Of a stretch of DNA of 64,000 nucleotides, positions 54,976 to 64,000 are shown one piece after another (the stretch's first letter is position 1; each line of letters begins with the position of its first letter). The notes below the pieces were generated by a model. The model was given only the letters and a program-made list of their open reading frames with translations, had not been told where the DNA came from and did not search any database. The DNA lies in contig NZ_CP016210.1 of assembly GCF_001682385.1 (NCBI RefSeq), positions 744,001 to 808,000 on the forward strand, written 5' to 3'. Source of the stretch: Azoarcus olearius (lineage in GTDB: Bacteria > Pseudomonadota > Gammaproteobacteria > Burkholderiales > Rhodocyclaceae). Both the position numbers and the translations under genes were made by a program.

Positions 54976-56406
54976 TTAGCGCGGCAGCACGATGCGCGCC
55001 TGGGCGCCGCCCTCGGGCGCGTTGGCGAAGTCGGCATCGCCACCGTGCACCCGCGCCACTTCGCGCACGAAGGCCAGCCCGAGGCCGGTGCTCTTGCGCC
55101 CGGTGGCGGGCCGCGGCAGCGAGTAGAAGCGGTCGAAGAGCTGCGGCAGCGCGAACTCCGGCGCGCCGGGGCCATGGTCGCGCACGGTGATGACCTGGTG
55201 GCTGGCATCGCCGCCCAGCGTCAGCCCGATGCGGGCGCCGGGCGGGGAAAAGTCGATTGCGTTGTCCACCAGGTTGGCGAGCGCTTGCTGCAACAGGAAG
55301 CGGTCGCCGCGCACGCGCCGCTCGCCCTCGCCGCCGATGTCCACCTGCAGCCCGCGCGCGGCCAGTTGTGGCTGGCGGCTGGCGACGACCTCGGCCGCGA
55401 GTTCGCCCAGCGCGATTTCGGCGAGTGCCTCCGGCGCCTGCAACTGCTCCACGCGGGCCAGCGCGAGCAGGCGGTCGATGATCAGCTGCATGCGTTCGGC
55501 CTGTTCGCCGATGTGGCCGACGAAGCGCGCGCGGTCGTCGGCCGAGGGGGCCTCGGCGAGCAGTTCGGCGGCGCCGCGCACCGCGGTGAGCGGGCTCTTG
55601 AGTTCGTGGGCGAGGCTCTGCACGTAGTGTTCGACATACTGCTTGCCGTCCAGCCGCGCGCGCATTTCGGCCAGCGCGCGCGCCAGTTCGGAGAGCTGAC
55701 CGCCGCCGCCGGTCGGCGCCACCGCCTTGTCGCCGCGGGCGACCGCGCGCGCGTAGTCGCGCAGGCGGTTGAGCGACCAGGTGAGCCACAACGTGAATGC
55801 GAGGCCGATCAGCGCCGAGCTGCCGAGCAGCAGCCAGCCGGCGCGGCGCACCCGGTCGCGCGCCTGGTCGGCGTAGGGCAGCAGCGCCGCGGCCGGCTTG
55901 GCGACGCTGACCACCCCCGCCAGCCGCCCGTCGAGCAGCACCGGGGCGGCGACATACATCACCGAGCTGTTGGGGTCGGCGGGGTCGTCGCGCGTGCTGC
56001 GCGCGCCGTATTCGCCACGCAGCACGCGGGCGACGTCGCGCCACTGGCTGTAGTCGGCCCCCTCCGCGCTGCCTTCGGAGTCGAACAGCACGATGCCGCG
56101 GGCGTCAGTCAGATACACGCGGAAGTCCACCGCGGTTTTCGGTACGCCGTAGATGTCGGCGCGCGGAACGCGGGCCTGGGCGCGGCGCACCGCGGTGGCG
56201 AAGCGATCGCGTTCGAAGCCGCCGTCGCCCGGGCCCAGGTGCTCGGCGGCGAATTCCGCGAGCAGGTTGGCGGCGTCGACCAGGGTGTCTTCGGTGGCCT
56301 GGCGCAGGCCGGGTTCGACCTCGCGCGCGAAGATGTTGAGCACGAACCAGGCCGCGAGCCCGACGATCAGGAAATAGCCGATGAAGAAGCGGATCGCGAT
56401 GTTCAT
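54976..56406 (-). CDS. creC: CreC sensor histidine kinase
   Basis: The protein has 476 residues, matching E. coli CreC (474). Two membrane helices (about 7-27 and 187-207) enclose a periplasmic sensor domain of about 155 residues. A HAMP-like linker is followed by the phospho-acceptor His in QSLAHELKSPL, then the ATPase domain with N, G1 (DHGPGAP) and G2 (STGLGLA) boxes. It phosphorylates CreB. It lies 23 bp after creB and is likely co-transcribed with it. The signal for CreC is unsettled. Confidence 0.92.
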   Translation of the reverse strand: MNIAIRFFIGYFLIVGLAAWFVLNIFAREVEPGLRQATEDTLVDAANLLAEFAAEHLGPGDGGFERDRFATAVRRAQARVPRADIYGVPKTAVDFRVYLTDARGIVLFDSEGSAEGADYSQWRDVARVLRGEYGARSTRDDPADPNSSVMYVAAPVLLDGRLAGVVSVAKPAAALLPYADQARDRVRRAGWLLLGSSALIGLAFTLWLTWSLNRLRDYARAVARGDKAVAPTGGGGQLSELARALAEMRARLDGKQYVEHYVQSLAHELKSPLTAVRGAAELLAEAPSADDRARFVGHIGEQAERMQLIIDRLLALARVEQLQAPEALAEIALGELAAEVVASRQPQLAARGLQVDIGGEGERRVRGDRFLLQQALANLVDNAIDFSPPGARIGLTLGGDASHQVITVRDHGPGAPEFALPQLFDRFYSLPRPATGRKSTGLGLAFVREVARVHGGDADFANAPEGGAQARIVLPR

Positions 56407-56429
56407 CGGCGGCGCCTGCGGTGCGGCAT

Positions 56430-57137
56430 TCAGCGTTGCGCCGGGCGCAGGCTGTAGCCCAGGCCGCGGTGGGTCTCGATCGGGTCTTCGTCCTCGCGCA
56501 CCGCGCGCAGCTTGGCGCGCAGGGTCTTGATGTGGGCGTCCACCGTGCGCTCCAGGCTGTCCTCGGCGTCGCGCCAGACGTCGGCCATCAGCTGGGCGCG
56601 GCTCTGCACCCGGCCGGGGCGGTCGAGCAGGGTGGCGAGCAGGCGGTATTCGTAGCGCGTCAGCGACAGCCACACGCCGTGGTAGGCGATGCGGGCGCCG
56701 TCGGCATCGTGGTGGAAGGGCGCGCTGCAGGTTTCCGCCGCCGGCGCCGGCGCGACAGCGGCCGGCTGCGGCCGCGCGCGGCGCAGGATGGCGCGCACCC
56801 GCGAGGCGACCTCGCGCGGGCTGAACGGCTTGGGCACGTAGTCGTCGGCGCCGAGTTCGAGGCCGACGATGCGATCCACCTCGTCGCTGCGCGCGGTGAG
56901 GAAGATCACCGGCACGTCGGATTCGCGCCGCAGCGCGCGGCAGACGTCGAAGCCGGACTGGTCGGGCAGGCCGACGTCGAGGATCACGAGCGCGTAGTCG
57001 GCGCCGCCGCGCAGCGCCGCCAGCGCGTCGCCGCCAAGGCCGACGCAGTCGGGTTCGTAGCCCTCGGTGCGCAGCGCGTAGGCGAGCATGTCGGCGATCG
57101 CCGGTTCGTCATCGACGATCAGGATGCGCCGGGACAT
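56430..57137 (-). CDS. creB: CreB response regulator
   Basis: The protein has 235 residues. The receiver has DDE at 9-11 and the phospho-acceptor Asp in LDVGLPDQSGFD, typical of CreB. An OmpR-type winged helix follows, with an ETHRGLGYSL end. Adjacent creC and creD plus the triple TTCAC-N6 box before creD make the CreB assignment strong. The start lies 14 bp after mgtE, so the genes may be read from a shared upstream promoter. Confidence 0.92.
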   Translation of the reverse strand: MSRRILIVDDEPAIADMLAYALRTEGYEPDCVGLGGDALAALRGGADYALVILDVGLPDQSGFDVCRALRRESDVPVIFLTARSDEVDRIVGLELGADDYVPKPFSPREVASRVRAILRRARPQPAAVAPAPAAETCSAPFHHDADGARIAYHGVWLSLTRYEYRLLATLLDRPGRVQSRAQLMADVWRDAEDSLERTVDAHIKTLRAKLRAVREDEDPIETHRGLGYSLRPAQR

Positions 57138-57151
57138 TGCCGCCGCGCCGC

Positions 57152-58594
57152 TCACAGCAGGAACAGCGTGGCAAGGCCGAGGAAGATGAAGAAGCCGCCG
57201 GAGTCGGTGAGCGCGGTGATCATCACCGAGCCCCCGATCGCCGGGTCGGCGCCGAGGCGCTGGCGCAGCATGGGGATGGCGACGCCGGCGGTGGCGGCGA
57301 GCAGCAGGTTGAGCGTCATCGCCGCGGTCATCACCACGCCGAGGGCGGCGCTGTGGTACAGCCACCAGGACAGGATGCCGAGCAGGCCGCCCCACACCAG
57401 GCCGTTGATCAGCGCGACGCTGATCTCCTTCTTCAGCAGGCGCTGCATCGCGCTTTGCTCGACCTGGCCGATCGCGATCGCGCGCACGATCATCGTCACC
57501 GTCTGGTTGCCGGAGTTGCCGCCGATGCCGGCGACGATGGGCATCAGCGCGGCGAGCGCGACCAGCTTCTCGATCGAACCTTCGAAGGCGCCGATCACGC
57601 GCGACGCGACGAAGGCGGTGACGAGGTTGACCGCCAGCCACGACCAGCGGTTCTTCACCGAGTCCCATACCGAGGCGAAGATGTCTTCCTCTTCGCGCAG
57701 ACCGGCGTGGCTGAGGATCTCGGCCTCGGATTCCTCACGGATGTAATCGACCACGTCGGCCACGGTGAGACGGCCGATCAGGCGCTTGTCGGGGCCGATC
57801 ACCGGCGCCGACACCAGGTCGTAACGCTCGAAGGCCTGCGCCGCGTCGTCGGCGTCGTCGGCCGGCTCGAAGCTGATCATCACCTCCTTGCGCATCACGT
57901 CGGCGACCAGCGACTCGGGGTCGTTGAGCAGCAGGGATTCGAGCGACAGGATGCCCTTCAGGCGATCCTCGCGGTCGACCACGAAGAGCTTGTCGGTGTG
58001 ATCGGGCAGTTCGTCGAAGCGGCGCAGGTAGCGCAGCACGACTTCGAGCGTGACGTCCTCGCGGACGGTCATCAGGTCGAAGTCCATCAGCGCGCCGACC
58101 GAGTCCTCCGGGTAGGACATCGCGGCGCGCAGCTGCTCGCGCCCTTCGTGGTCGAGCGACTGGAAGACGTCCTGGATGACCTCGGGCGGCAGGTCGGGCG
58201 CAAGGTCGGCGAGTTCGTCGGCGTCCAGCGTTTCCGCCGCGGCCTTCAACTCCTCCGGCGCCATGGTCTCGATCAGCGATTCGCGGACCGCATCCGAGAC
58301 TTCGAGCAGGATCTCGCCGTCGCGCTCGGCCTTGACCAGGTCCCAGACGAACAGGCGCTCTTCGAGCGGCAGCGCTTCGAGGATGTAGGCGATGTCGGCC
58401 GGGTGCAGCGAGTCGAGCTTGCTGCGCAGCTCGGCGACGTGCTGCTTGTGCACCAGCGATTCCACCAGTTCGTGGCGCGGCATGTCCTGGCGGTGCACCA
58501 GGTCTTCCACCAGCTTCTGGCGTGCGAGCAGCTCCTGCACTTCGCGCAGGTGGTGCTGGACGTCGTCGGGGTGGAGTTCCTCTTCCGGGGTCAT
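57152..58594 (-). CDS. mgtE: MgtE magnesium channel/transporter
   Basis: The protein has 480 residues. A cytosolic N domain (about 30-150) is followed by two CBS domains (about 155-290) and five membrane helices (about 310-480). The GIGGNSGNQT motif and the aspartate in TALTDSGGF, equivalent to the ion-path Asp of characterised MgtE, are present. It admits Mg2+ and closes when cytosolic Mg2+ is high. It is preceded by a 150-bp gap and followed closely by creB, which is not its usual partner. Confidence 0.94.
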   Translation of the reverse strand: MTPEEELHPDDVQHHLREVQELLARQKLVEDLVHRQDMPRHELVESLVHKQHVAELRSKLDSLHPADIAYILEALPLEERLFVWDLVKAERDGEILLEVSDAVRESLIETMAPEELKAAAETLDADELADLAPDLPPEVIQDVFQSLDHEGREQLRAAMSYPEDSVGALMDFDLMTVREDVTLEVVLRYLRRFDELPDHTDKLFVVDREDRLKGILSLESLLLNDPESLVADVMRKEVMISFEPADDADDAAQAFERYDLVSAPVIGPDKRLIGRLTVADVVDYIREESEAEILSHAGLREEEDIFASVWDSVKNRWSWLAVNLVTAFVASRVIGAFEGSIEKLVALAALMPIVAGIGGNSGNQTVTMIVRAIAIGQVEQSAMQRLLKKEISVALINGLVWGGLLGILSWWLYHSAALGVVMTAAMTLNLLLAATAGVAIPMLRQRLGADPAIGGSVMITALTDSGGFFIFLGLATLFLL

Positions 58595-58748
58595 TGCGCG
58601 AAGGGCCGGTGGGGGTGGCTGAGCGAGACGCGAATTCTACGGACTCGGGCGCCGCGGCGCGACCCCGCTCGGCCCGCTGTGGCGGATTTGCCGCCACGCG
58701 GCGCCCGCCGGCGGAGCAGCGACCGCGCGCGCGCTCACGACGCACCGA

Positions 58749-59444
58749 TCAGGGCGGGACTTCGGCCCAGGCCATGCGGCCGCGGATGCGGTCGGCGTGG
58801 GCGGCGAGGCGCGGCCCGAAGCTGCGCTCGTACTTGCGCGGGTTGGGCAGCATCACCGCCAGCCGCGCTGCTTCGGCAGGGCCGAGGCGGCTGGCCGGCA
58901 GGCCGTAATAGCGCCGCGCGGCGGCTTCGGCGCCGAAGATGCCGTTGCCCCATTCGACCACGTTCAGATACACCTCGAGGATGCGGCGCTTGCTCCACAG
59001 CTGCTCGATCATCACGGTGATCACTGCCTCCTGCGCCTTGCGGAAGTAGCTGCGCGAGGGCGACAGGAAGAGGTTCTTGGCAAGCTGCTGGCTGATCGTG
59101 GAGCCGCCGGACACCGGGCGGCCCTTGCGTTCGTTCTTCTCCAGCGCGCGCTGGATCCCTTCCCAGTCGAAACCCTCATGGTCGACGAAGCCGTCGTCCT
59201 CGGCCGCGACCACGGCGCGCTTGAGGTGGATGGAGATCTGCTCGTAGGGCACCCAGGTGTGGCGCAGGCGCGCGTCCGGCTTCTTCTCCTGCAGCGCATC
59301 GAGCCGCAGGCGCATGAAGCTGGTGCTGTCCGGATTGTGCGTGCGCCACCACGCCACCTGCGCGAACAGCCAGACCTGCCAGAGCAGCAACAGCGCGAAG
59401 GCGGCGAGCAGGGCGCGGCCGAGCCAGCGCCACAGCGTCTTCAT
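58749..59444 (-). CDS. mtgA: Monofunctional peptidoglycan glycosyltransferase MtgA
   Basis: The protein has 231 residues. One N-terminal membrane anchor (about 10-28) is followed by a GT51 domain with the catalytic Glu motif [12 protein letters not shown] and the second block [15 protein letters not shown]. It polymerises lipid II into glycan strands on the periplasmic face without a transpeptidase domain. The start overlaps the aroE stop as ATGA, so translation is coupled. Confidence 0.94.
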   Translation of the reverse strand: MKTLWRWLGRALLAAFALLLLWQVWLFAQVAWWRTHNPDSTSFMRLRLDALQEKKPDARLRHTWVPYEQISIHLKRAVVAAEDDGFVDHEGFDWEGIQRALEKNERKGRPVSGGSTISQQLAKNLFLSPSRSYFRKAQEAVITVMIEQLWSKRRILEVYLNVVEWGNGIFGAEAAARRYYGLPASRLGPAEAARLAVMLPNPRKYERSFGPRLAAHADRIRGRMAWAEVPP

Positions 59445-60286
59445 GCGGCGGCGAGACGGGCGCGCAGATCGGCCAGCACCGGGGCGGTGTCGGGGCGCAC
59501 GCCGCGCCACAGCAGGAAGCTCTCGGCGGCCTGCTCGGCCAGCATGCCCAGCCCGTCGGCCAGCCGCCCGGCACCGTCGGCCCGGGCGGCGGCAAGAAAG
59601 GGGGTGTCGCCGCGGCCGTACATCATGTCGTAGGCCAGCGCGCCTTCGGCGTAGATGCCAGCCGGCAGCGGCGGCGCCTGGTCGGCAAGGCTGGCGGCGG
59701 TGGCATTGATGACCACGTCGAAGCGGCGGCCGGCGAGCGCATCGAAGCCGCCGCCGTCAATCGCCACGCCGGGGTGGCCGGCGGCAAAGCCGGCGGCCAG
59801 TTCGACCGCCTTCGCCGCGGTGCGGTTGGCGATCGTCAGCGCGGCCGGCGCCTGCTCCAGCAGCGGCAGCAGCGCGCCGCGCGCCGCGCCACCGGCGCCG
59901 AGCAGCAGCACGCGGCGGCCGTGCAAGGGACAGCCGAGATTGACGGTGAGGTCGCGCACCAGGCCGGCGCCGTCGGTGTTGTCGCCGAGGATGTCGTCCG
60001 GGGTTTCCGGCCCGCCGAAGGCGAGCGTATTGACGGCGCCCGCGGCCGCCGCGCGCGGCGTGAGGCGCGTGGCAAGCGCGTGGGCTTCGAGCTTGAACGG
60101 CACGGTCACGTTCATGCCGCGCCCGCCCATCGCGCGGAACGCGAGCACGGTGTCCACGAAGCCATCGAGCGGCGCGAGGATGGCTTCGTAGCCCAGTGCC
60201 TCGCCGGTCTGGCGCGCGAAGGCGGCGTGGATCTGCGGCGACTTGCTGTGGGCGATCGGGTTGCCGACGACGGCGTAGCGGTCCAT
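59441..60286 (-). CDS. aroE: Shikimate dehydrogenase AroE
   Basis: The protein has 281 residues. The substrate domain opens with [14 protein letters not shown] and holds the catalytic Lys in NVTVPFK. The NADP-binding glycine loop GAGGAARG is at about 130. It reduces 3-dehydroshikimate to shikimate in aromatic amino acid synthesis. It sits 13 bp after tonB and overlaps mtgA, forming a tonB-aroE-mtgA series on the minus strand. Confidence 0.95.
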   Translation of the reverse strand: MDRYAVVGNPIAHSKSPQIHAAFARQTGEALGYEAILAPLDGFVDTVLAFRAMGGRGMNVTVPFKLEAHALATRLTPRAAAAGAVNTLAFGGPETPDDILGDNTDGAGLVRDLTVNLGCPLHGRRVLLLGAGGAARGALLPLLEQAPAALTIANRTAAKAVELAAGFAAGHPGVAIDGGGFDALAGRRFDVVINATAASLADQAPPLPAGIYAEGALAYDMMYGRGDTPFLAAARADGAGRLADGLGMLAEQAAESFLLWRGVRPDTAPVLADLRARLAAA

Positions 60287-60299
60287 GCGCTGCGGGCTC

Positions 60300-61202
60300 C
60301 TAGTTGGCGCGCACCTGGTCGGTATTGGTGAAGGTCCAGGTCCGCACGATCTCGATGATATCGGTGTCGCGGCTGATGTCCGGCGGGAAGGGGGCGTAGG
60401 GCGCCGACATGTTGACGATGCGCATCGCCGCTTCGTCCAGCACCTTGTGGCCCGAGCTGCGGGTGACTTCCACGCTCGCCACGCTGCCGTCGGCGCGGAT
60501 CGACACCGACAGCAGCAGGCTGCCGTAGAGCTTGCCGCGAGCGGCGTCCGGGTAGTTGAGGGTGCCGATGCGCTCGATCTTCAGGCGCCAGTCCTCCACG
60601 TACTGGGCGAAGCGGTACTCGCGCGCGCGCGCGCCGATGAATTTCTTGCGCGGGCGCTTGGCGTATTCCTCCAGGTTGCGGTCGATCTGCGCTTCGATGC
60701 GGGCGATCGCGGCCGCGCTGTCGAGCAGGTCCAGCCCGGAGGCCTGCGGCGTGGGCGCGGGCTGTTCGGCATGTTCGCGCGTGCTCGCCACCGCGGGCGC
60801 CTGCTTCACGCGGGTGAGCAGTTCCTGCTGCGTGCGCTCCTGCTGCTGCACCTTGCGCCGCGCCTCGGTCAGCGCGGTGCCCTCGCGGCGCGCGTCCTGC
60901 GGCGGCAGCGGCGACTTGGGCGTGACCGCCTTGTCGCTGGTGCCGCCGCCGTCGAGATTGGCTTGCGCCAGCACCTGGGCCTGGTCGGGCGCCCTGGCGT
61001 GGCGGGCGTTGACCAGCACCACTTCAAGACCGCGGTCACGCGTGGGCTTGGGCGGCGGCGACACGAAATGGACCGCCAGCAGGGTGGCGTGCAGCAGCCC
61101 CGACAGCGCGAACGCGAGCACCAGCAGCGGCGTGCCGCGCGCGATCGCGCCCAGCGTGGCGAAGCGGCCGGCGCGGCGGGTGGGAGGGAGGGTCGGCGAC
61201 AT
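60300..61202 (-). CDS. tonB: TonB-family energy transducer
   Basis: The protein has 300 residues. A single membrane helix near the N-terminus (about 25-47) with a conserved His ([11 protein letters not shown]) is followed by a long polar linker with Gln/Arg-rich and Pro-containing segments. A C-terminal TonB fold occupies about 205-295 ([27 protein letters not shown]-type). It links the proton motive force to outer-membrane receptors with ExbB and ExbD, which are not in this window. The helix near residue 110-135 is probably a coiled coil. Confidence 0.88.
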   Translation of the reverse strand: MSPTLPPTRRAGRFATLGAIARGTPLLVLAFALSGLLHATLLAVHFVSPPPKPTRDRGLEVVLVNARHARAPDQAQVLAQANLDGGGTSDKAVTPKSPLPPQDARREGTALTEARRKVQQQERTQQELLTRVKQAPAVASTREHAEQPAPTPQASGLDLLDSAAAIARIEAQIDRNLEEYAKRPRKKFIGARAREYRFAQYVEDWRLKIERIGTLNYPDAARGKLYGSLLLSVSIRADGSVASVEVTRSSGHKVLDEAAMRIVNMSAPYAPFPPDISRDTDIIEIVRTWTFTNTDQVRAN

Positions 61203-61247
61203 GGTTTTGTTATTCGCTCGGCCTGTGTTCAGCGCGCTGCGCCGTGC

Positions 61248-63149
61248 TCACGGGCCTTCGAATTCGGCATAGTCTTCCGGGTCGGGTTCGGACAGGATCT
61301 GCTGGAAGCGCGCCTCGACCTCGACATCGAGCAGGTCGCTGCCTTCCACCACCAGGCGCACGCGGCTGCCGGGCATCTGCAACGGCATCGACGGCACCTT
61401 GAACACCAGCGGCACGGCCTCGAGCCGCACCACGTTGTCGCGCAGCACGATCGCATCGACCGGGCCGGCGCCGTGCTGGCGCAGCCAGCGCACGCACCAG
61501 TAGCGCTCCATCTGGCGCTGGAACTCCGCATACGCGGCGTAGGTGAGTTCGAAGTCGCGCAGCGCGGCCATCAGCTCGGCCGACTTCGGCGCGAACGCGG
61601 GCGGACGGCCTTGCAGCACCGAGATGATCTGCCACTGGTTCACCAGGTCTACATAGCGCCGCAGCGGCGAGCTGGACCACGCGTAGCAATCCACCCCCAG
61701 GCCTTCGTGTGGGCCGGCGGTGGTGGTCATGCGCACCTTGCCGCCGCTCTGCACGCGGTACAGCCCCGGCACGCCGGCCTCGTCGAGCAGCTTGCCCCAG
61801 GTGGAGTTGGCCAGGATCATCAGCTCGGCCACCAGCTTGTCCATCGGCGAGCCGCGCAGGCGCTTGCCGATGGTGATGTAGCCCGGGCCGTCGGCGGTCT
61901 CGGTCTGCCAATCGACGTAGAAGCTGTGGTCCACCTGGTTCTGGTTGGCCGCGGGCTTGCCGCGTCCGGCTTCGAGCACGGTGGCGAGATCCCACAACAG
62001 CATCAGCTCGCGCTTCCACGGGAAGTCGGGCACGCCCTCATGCACGGTTTCGTCGTTGAACACCGGTTCGATGTCGTGGTGGCGCAGGTTGGCGACGATG
62101 GGGACGATCTCGAGCCGGCTTTCCTGGCCGAGGATGGCGAGGTCGGCGGTGACGTCGAGATACAGCGACACCGCGGGGCAGTCACGGCCCTCGGCCAGCG
62201 TGTAGGCCTGCACCATCTGGTCCGGCAGCATGGTGATCTTGTTGCCGGGCATGTACACCGTGGACAGGCGCCGGCGGGCGATCGTGTCGAGCGTGGAGCC
62301 GCGCTCGCAGCCCAGCCCCGGCGCGGCGATGTGGATGCCGACCCGCCAGCCGCCACCGGCGCGCGGCGTGACCGAGAAGGCGTCGTCGATCTCGGTGGTG
62401 GTGGCGTCGTCGATCGAGAACGCGGCGACATCGGCGCGCGGCAGGTCGGCAGGCACGACCGGGGGCTCGAAGTCGGGGAAGGCCAGCCCTTCGGGGAAGT
62501 ACTCGAACAGGAAGCGGTTGAAGTGGTAGTCGAAGCTCGACGCCAGCGCGCCGCACTTGAGCAGCAGGCGCGGCGCCGACAGCCCGGTGTCGACGCAGGC
62601 GGCTTCCAGCGCCTTGACCTCGATGCGGTTGCGGTCCGGGCGGTAGAGGATCTGCGGCAGCATGCCGGTGAAGGCGGCGGGCATGCGGCCTTCCACCAGC
62701 TCGGCGCGCATCTCCTCGATCGCCAGCGCCTGCTGGCGCTTCTTCTCCAGCCCGGCGAGCGCGGCCTGCAGGATCTCCGTCGGGGCCTTGCGGAAGCGGC
62801 CGCGGCCCTTGCGGTGGAACCAGATCGGTGCCGAATGCAGGCGCAGCAACACGGTGGCGGCTTCCACCGCGCTCGGCGCGTGGCCGTGGTATTCGGCGGC
62901 GAACTCGGCAAAGCCGAATTCATCGTCGCCACAGACCTCCCACAGGAACTCGGTGTCGAGGGCTTCGGCGGCCGCCTCGGCGCGTGCCAGCAGGTCGGCC
63001 GGCGACGGCTCGCGGAAGTTCAGCAGCACGTTGGCGCGCTTGATCTTGACCCGTTTGCCGTGGGTGTTCTCGACCTGCAGGGAGGCATCGTTTTCAGCGA
63101 GGATGGTTCCGGCCTTGAAGGCCCCGTCCTCTTCGAACAGCACGAACAT
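61248..63149 (-). CDS. RNB-domain (RNase II family) exoribonuclease
   Basis: The protein has 633 residues. An N-terminal beta-rich region precedes the RNB catalytic domain (about 230-550), where SIDDATTTEIDDAFSV supplies the metal-binding aspartates. A C-terminal part of about 80 residues could be a degenerate S1-like fold. It would degrade RNA 3' to 5'. It is shorter than E. coli RNase R and closer to the RNase II-like group found beside aroE/tonB genes in betaproteobacteria; I do not assign rnb or rnr. Confidence 0.87.
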   Translation of the reverse strand: MFVLFEEDGAFKAGTILAENDASLQVENTHGKRVKIKRANVLLNFREPSPADLLARAEAAAEALDTEFLWEVCGDDEFGFAEFAAEYHGHAPSAVEAATVLLRLHSAPIWFHRKGRGRFRKAPTEILQAALAGLEKKRQQALAIEEMRAELVEGRMPAAFTGMLPQILYRPDRNRIEVKALEAACVDTGLSAPRLLLKCGALASSFDYHFNRFLFEYFPEGLAFPDFEPPVVPADLPRADVAAFSIDDATTTEIDDAFSVTPRAGGGWRVGIHIAAPGLGCERGSTLDTIARRRLSTVYMPGNKITMLPDQMVQAYTLAEGRDCPAVSLYLDVTADLAILGQESRLEIVPIVANLRHHDIEPVFNDETVHEGVPDFPWKRELMLLWDLATVLEAGRGKPAANQNQVDHSFYVDWQTETADGPGYITIGKRLRGSPMDKLVAELMILANSTWGKLLDEAGVPGLYRVQSGGKVRMTTTAGPHEGLGVDCYAWSSSPLRRYVDLVNQWQIISVLQGRPPAFAPKSAELMAALRDFELTYAAYAEFQRQMERYWCVRWLRQHGAGPVDAIVLRDNVVRLEAVPLVFKVPSMPLQMPGSRVRLVVEGSDLLDVEVEARFQQILSEPDPEDYAEFEGP

Positions 63150-63215
63150 CGACTACCGCCAGGGAATGAGCAAGCCGCACAGTTTACTGGATTCGCGGCC
63201 CTTGCCGGGGGGCCG

Positions 63216-64000
63216 TCAGTCGGGCCGGCGCGCCACTGCGACCAGCGCGGTGGCGGGCAGCCGGTAGCCGCCGGCGGGCAGCCGGTGCGGAGCGATCGCG
63301 TCGGCCACCGCAGCGCGCACGGCGGCGAGGCGGGATTCGGGCACCTGCGCCATGGCCTCGGCCACGCCGCCGGCGAGGTCGAGAAAAGCCTGCCAGTAGG
63401 CGTCGGCATCGTCGAACGGGCAGCTGAAGGTGCAGGGTTCGACCCGGATATCGGTGAAGCCGGCGGCGTCGAGCAGCTGCGCGAGCGCGTCGCCTTCGCC
63501 GAGTCGGAACACCGAGGGGCGCGCCACCCGCGGCGGCCCCAGCGCGGTGGCGATGGCATCTTGCGCGCGGTGCAGCAGCGGCACCTCGGCGCGCGGCCCC
63601 CACACCGACAGCACGACCCGCCCGCCGGGGGCGAGCACGCGCCTGACCTCCGCCAGCGCGCGCGCCGGGTCGGGGAACAGGAACAGCGCGAGGCCGGCGA
63701 GCACGCGGTCGATCGACGCGTCCGGCACGCACAGGTGTTCAGCGTCAGCGGCGGCGAACAGCAGCGGCGCGGTGTCGTCGCTGCGCCGCGCCGCTTCGGC
63801 CAGCATGGTTTCGGCAATGTCGGTGGCCAGCACCCAGCCGTGAGGCGCGACCTGCGTGGCGGCGGGGAGGGCGAGCAGGCCGGGGCCGCTGGCGAGGTCG
63901 AGCACGCGCAGGCCGGGTTCGAGCCGGGCGGCGTTCAGCACGGCCTCGGCAAGCGCTGCACGCAGTGGCGCACCGCCGGCGTAGCGCGCTGCGATGCGGT
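63216..64000 (-). CDS. Class I SAM-dependent methyltransferase (5' truncated)
   Basis: The frame stays open to the window end, so the N-terminus lies outside; at least 260 residues are visible. Motif I is VLDLASGPG, followed by LATDIAETML (motif post-I), DAEHLCVPDASIDRV and VLAPGGRVVLSVWG, as in UbiE-like small-molecule methyltransferases. The visible GTG at 63941 is internal, because upstream codons continue the conserved pre-motif helix. Substrate unknown. It lies 66 bp upstream of the ribonuclease gene. Confidence 0.85.
   Translation of the reverse strand, partial: RIAARYAGGAPLRAALAEAVLNAARLEPGLRVLDLASGPGLLALPAATQVAPHGWVLATDIAETMLAEAARRSDDTAPLLFAAADAEHLCVPDASIDRVLAGLALFLFPDPARALAEVRRVLAPGGRVVLSVWGPRAEVPLLHRAQDAIATALGPPRVARPSVFRLGEGDALAQLLDAAGFTDIRVEPCTFSCPFDDADAYWQAFLDLAGGVAEAMAQVPESRLAAVRAAVADAIAPHRLPAGGYRLPATALVAVARRPD

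Overview
The window is GC-rich throughout with densely packed genes. Its content (periplasmic nitrate reductase, a five-gene urea ABC transporter, propionyl-CoA carboxylase with methylmalonyl-CoA mutase, IcmF, a PEP-CTERM protein, CreBCD, TonB, MtgA) points to a Gram-negative betaproteobacterium. A member of the Rhodocyclales (Azoarcus/Thauera/Zoogloea-like) is my best guess; this is inference from gene content, since no rRNA or tRNA lies in the window. I saw no insertion sequence, phage, CRISPR array or toxin-antitoxin system.

Layout. (1) 1-2763: the tail of an ABC exporter, a YgjP-type metallopeptidase and a CigR/RcnB-like periplasmic protein. (2) 2987-8766 (+): a tight six-gene cluster resembling E. 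coli ynbABCD with two extra genes. It encodes a CDP-alcohol phosphatidyltransferase, a hydrolase-methyltransferase fusion, a PAP2-dual-specificity phosphatase fusion, a small membrane protein, a PlsC-type acyltransferase and a CdsA-type cytidylyltransferase. It looks like a self-contained pathway for an unknown phospholipid. (3) 8786-12884 (-): napEDABC. (4) 13230-19747 (+): urtABCDE, interrupted by several palindromic intergenic repeats, then a LysR regulator and a convergent crotonase-family gene. (5) 21778-25226 (+): a DUF485/ActP-type carboxylate symporter pair and a CNNM/CorC-type protein, followed by a tandem repeat array. (6) 25758-33747: a divergent GntR regulator, then mcm-meaB-pccB-pccA, which convert propionyl-CoA to succinyl-CoA. 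The 5' end of pccA is duplicated just upstream of the gene. (7) 33930-39732: two c-di-GMP proteins, a YpfJ-type zinc protein and an epimerase-like VOC protein that could fill the remaining step of the propionyl-CoA route. (8) 40532-48052: a two-component pair, an AraC regulator and the fused isobutyryl-CoA mutase IcmF. (9) 48427-64000 (-): fumC, a PEP-CTERM protein with a sigma-54-type promoter, egtB, a membrane-anchored GH3 protein, creD-creC-creB with a triple CreB box, mgtE, mtgA, aroE, tonB, an RNB ribonuclease and a truncated methyltransferase.

The main metabolic theme is B12-dependent acyl-CoA rearrangement: two different mutases, each with its own G-protein chaperone (MeaB as a separate gene, a fused domain in IcmF), plus carboxylase, probable epimerase, carboxylate uptake and fumarase. 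The observations most worth following are the ynb-like lipid cluster and its Asp-to-Asn substituted transferase, the pccA 5' duplication with a strong hairpin, the sigma-54 promoter of the PEP-CTERM gene, the triple CreB box before creD, and a DnaA-box-like cluster far from any dnaA gene.
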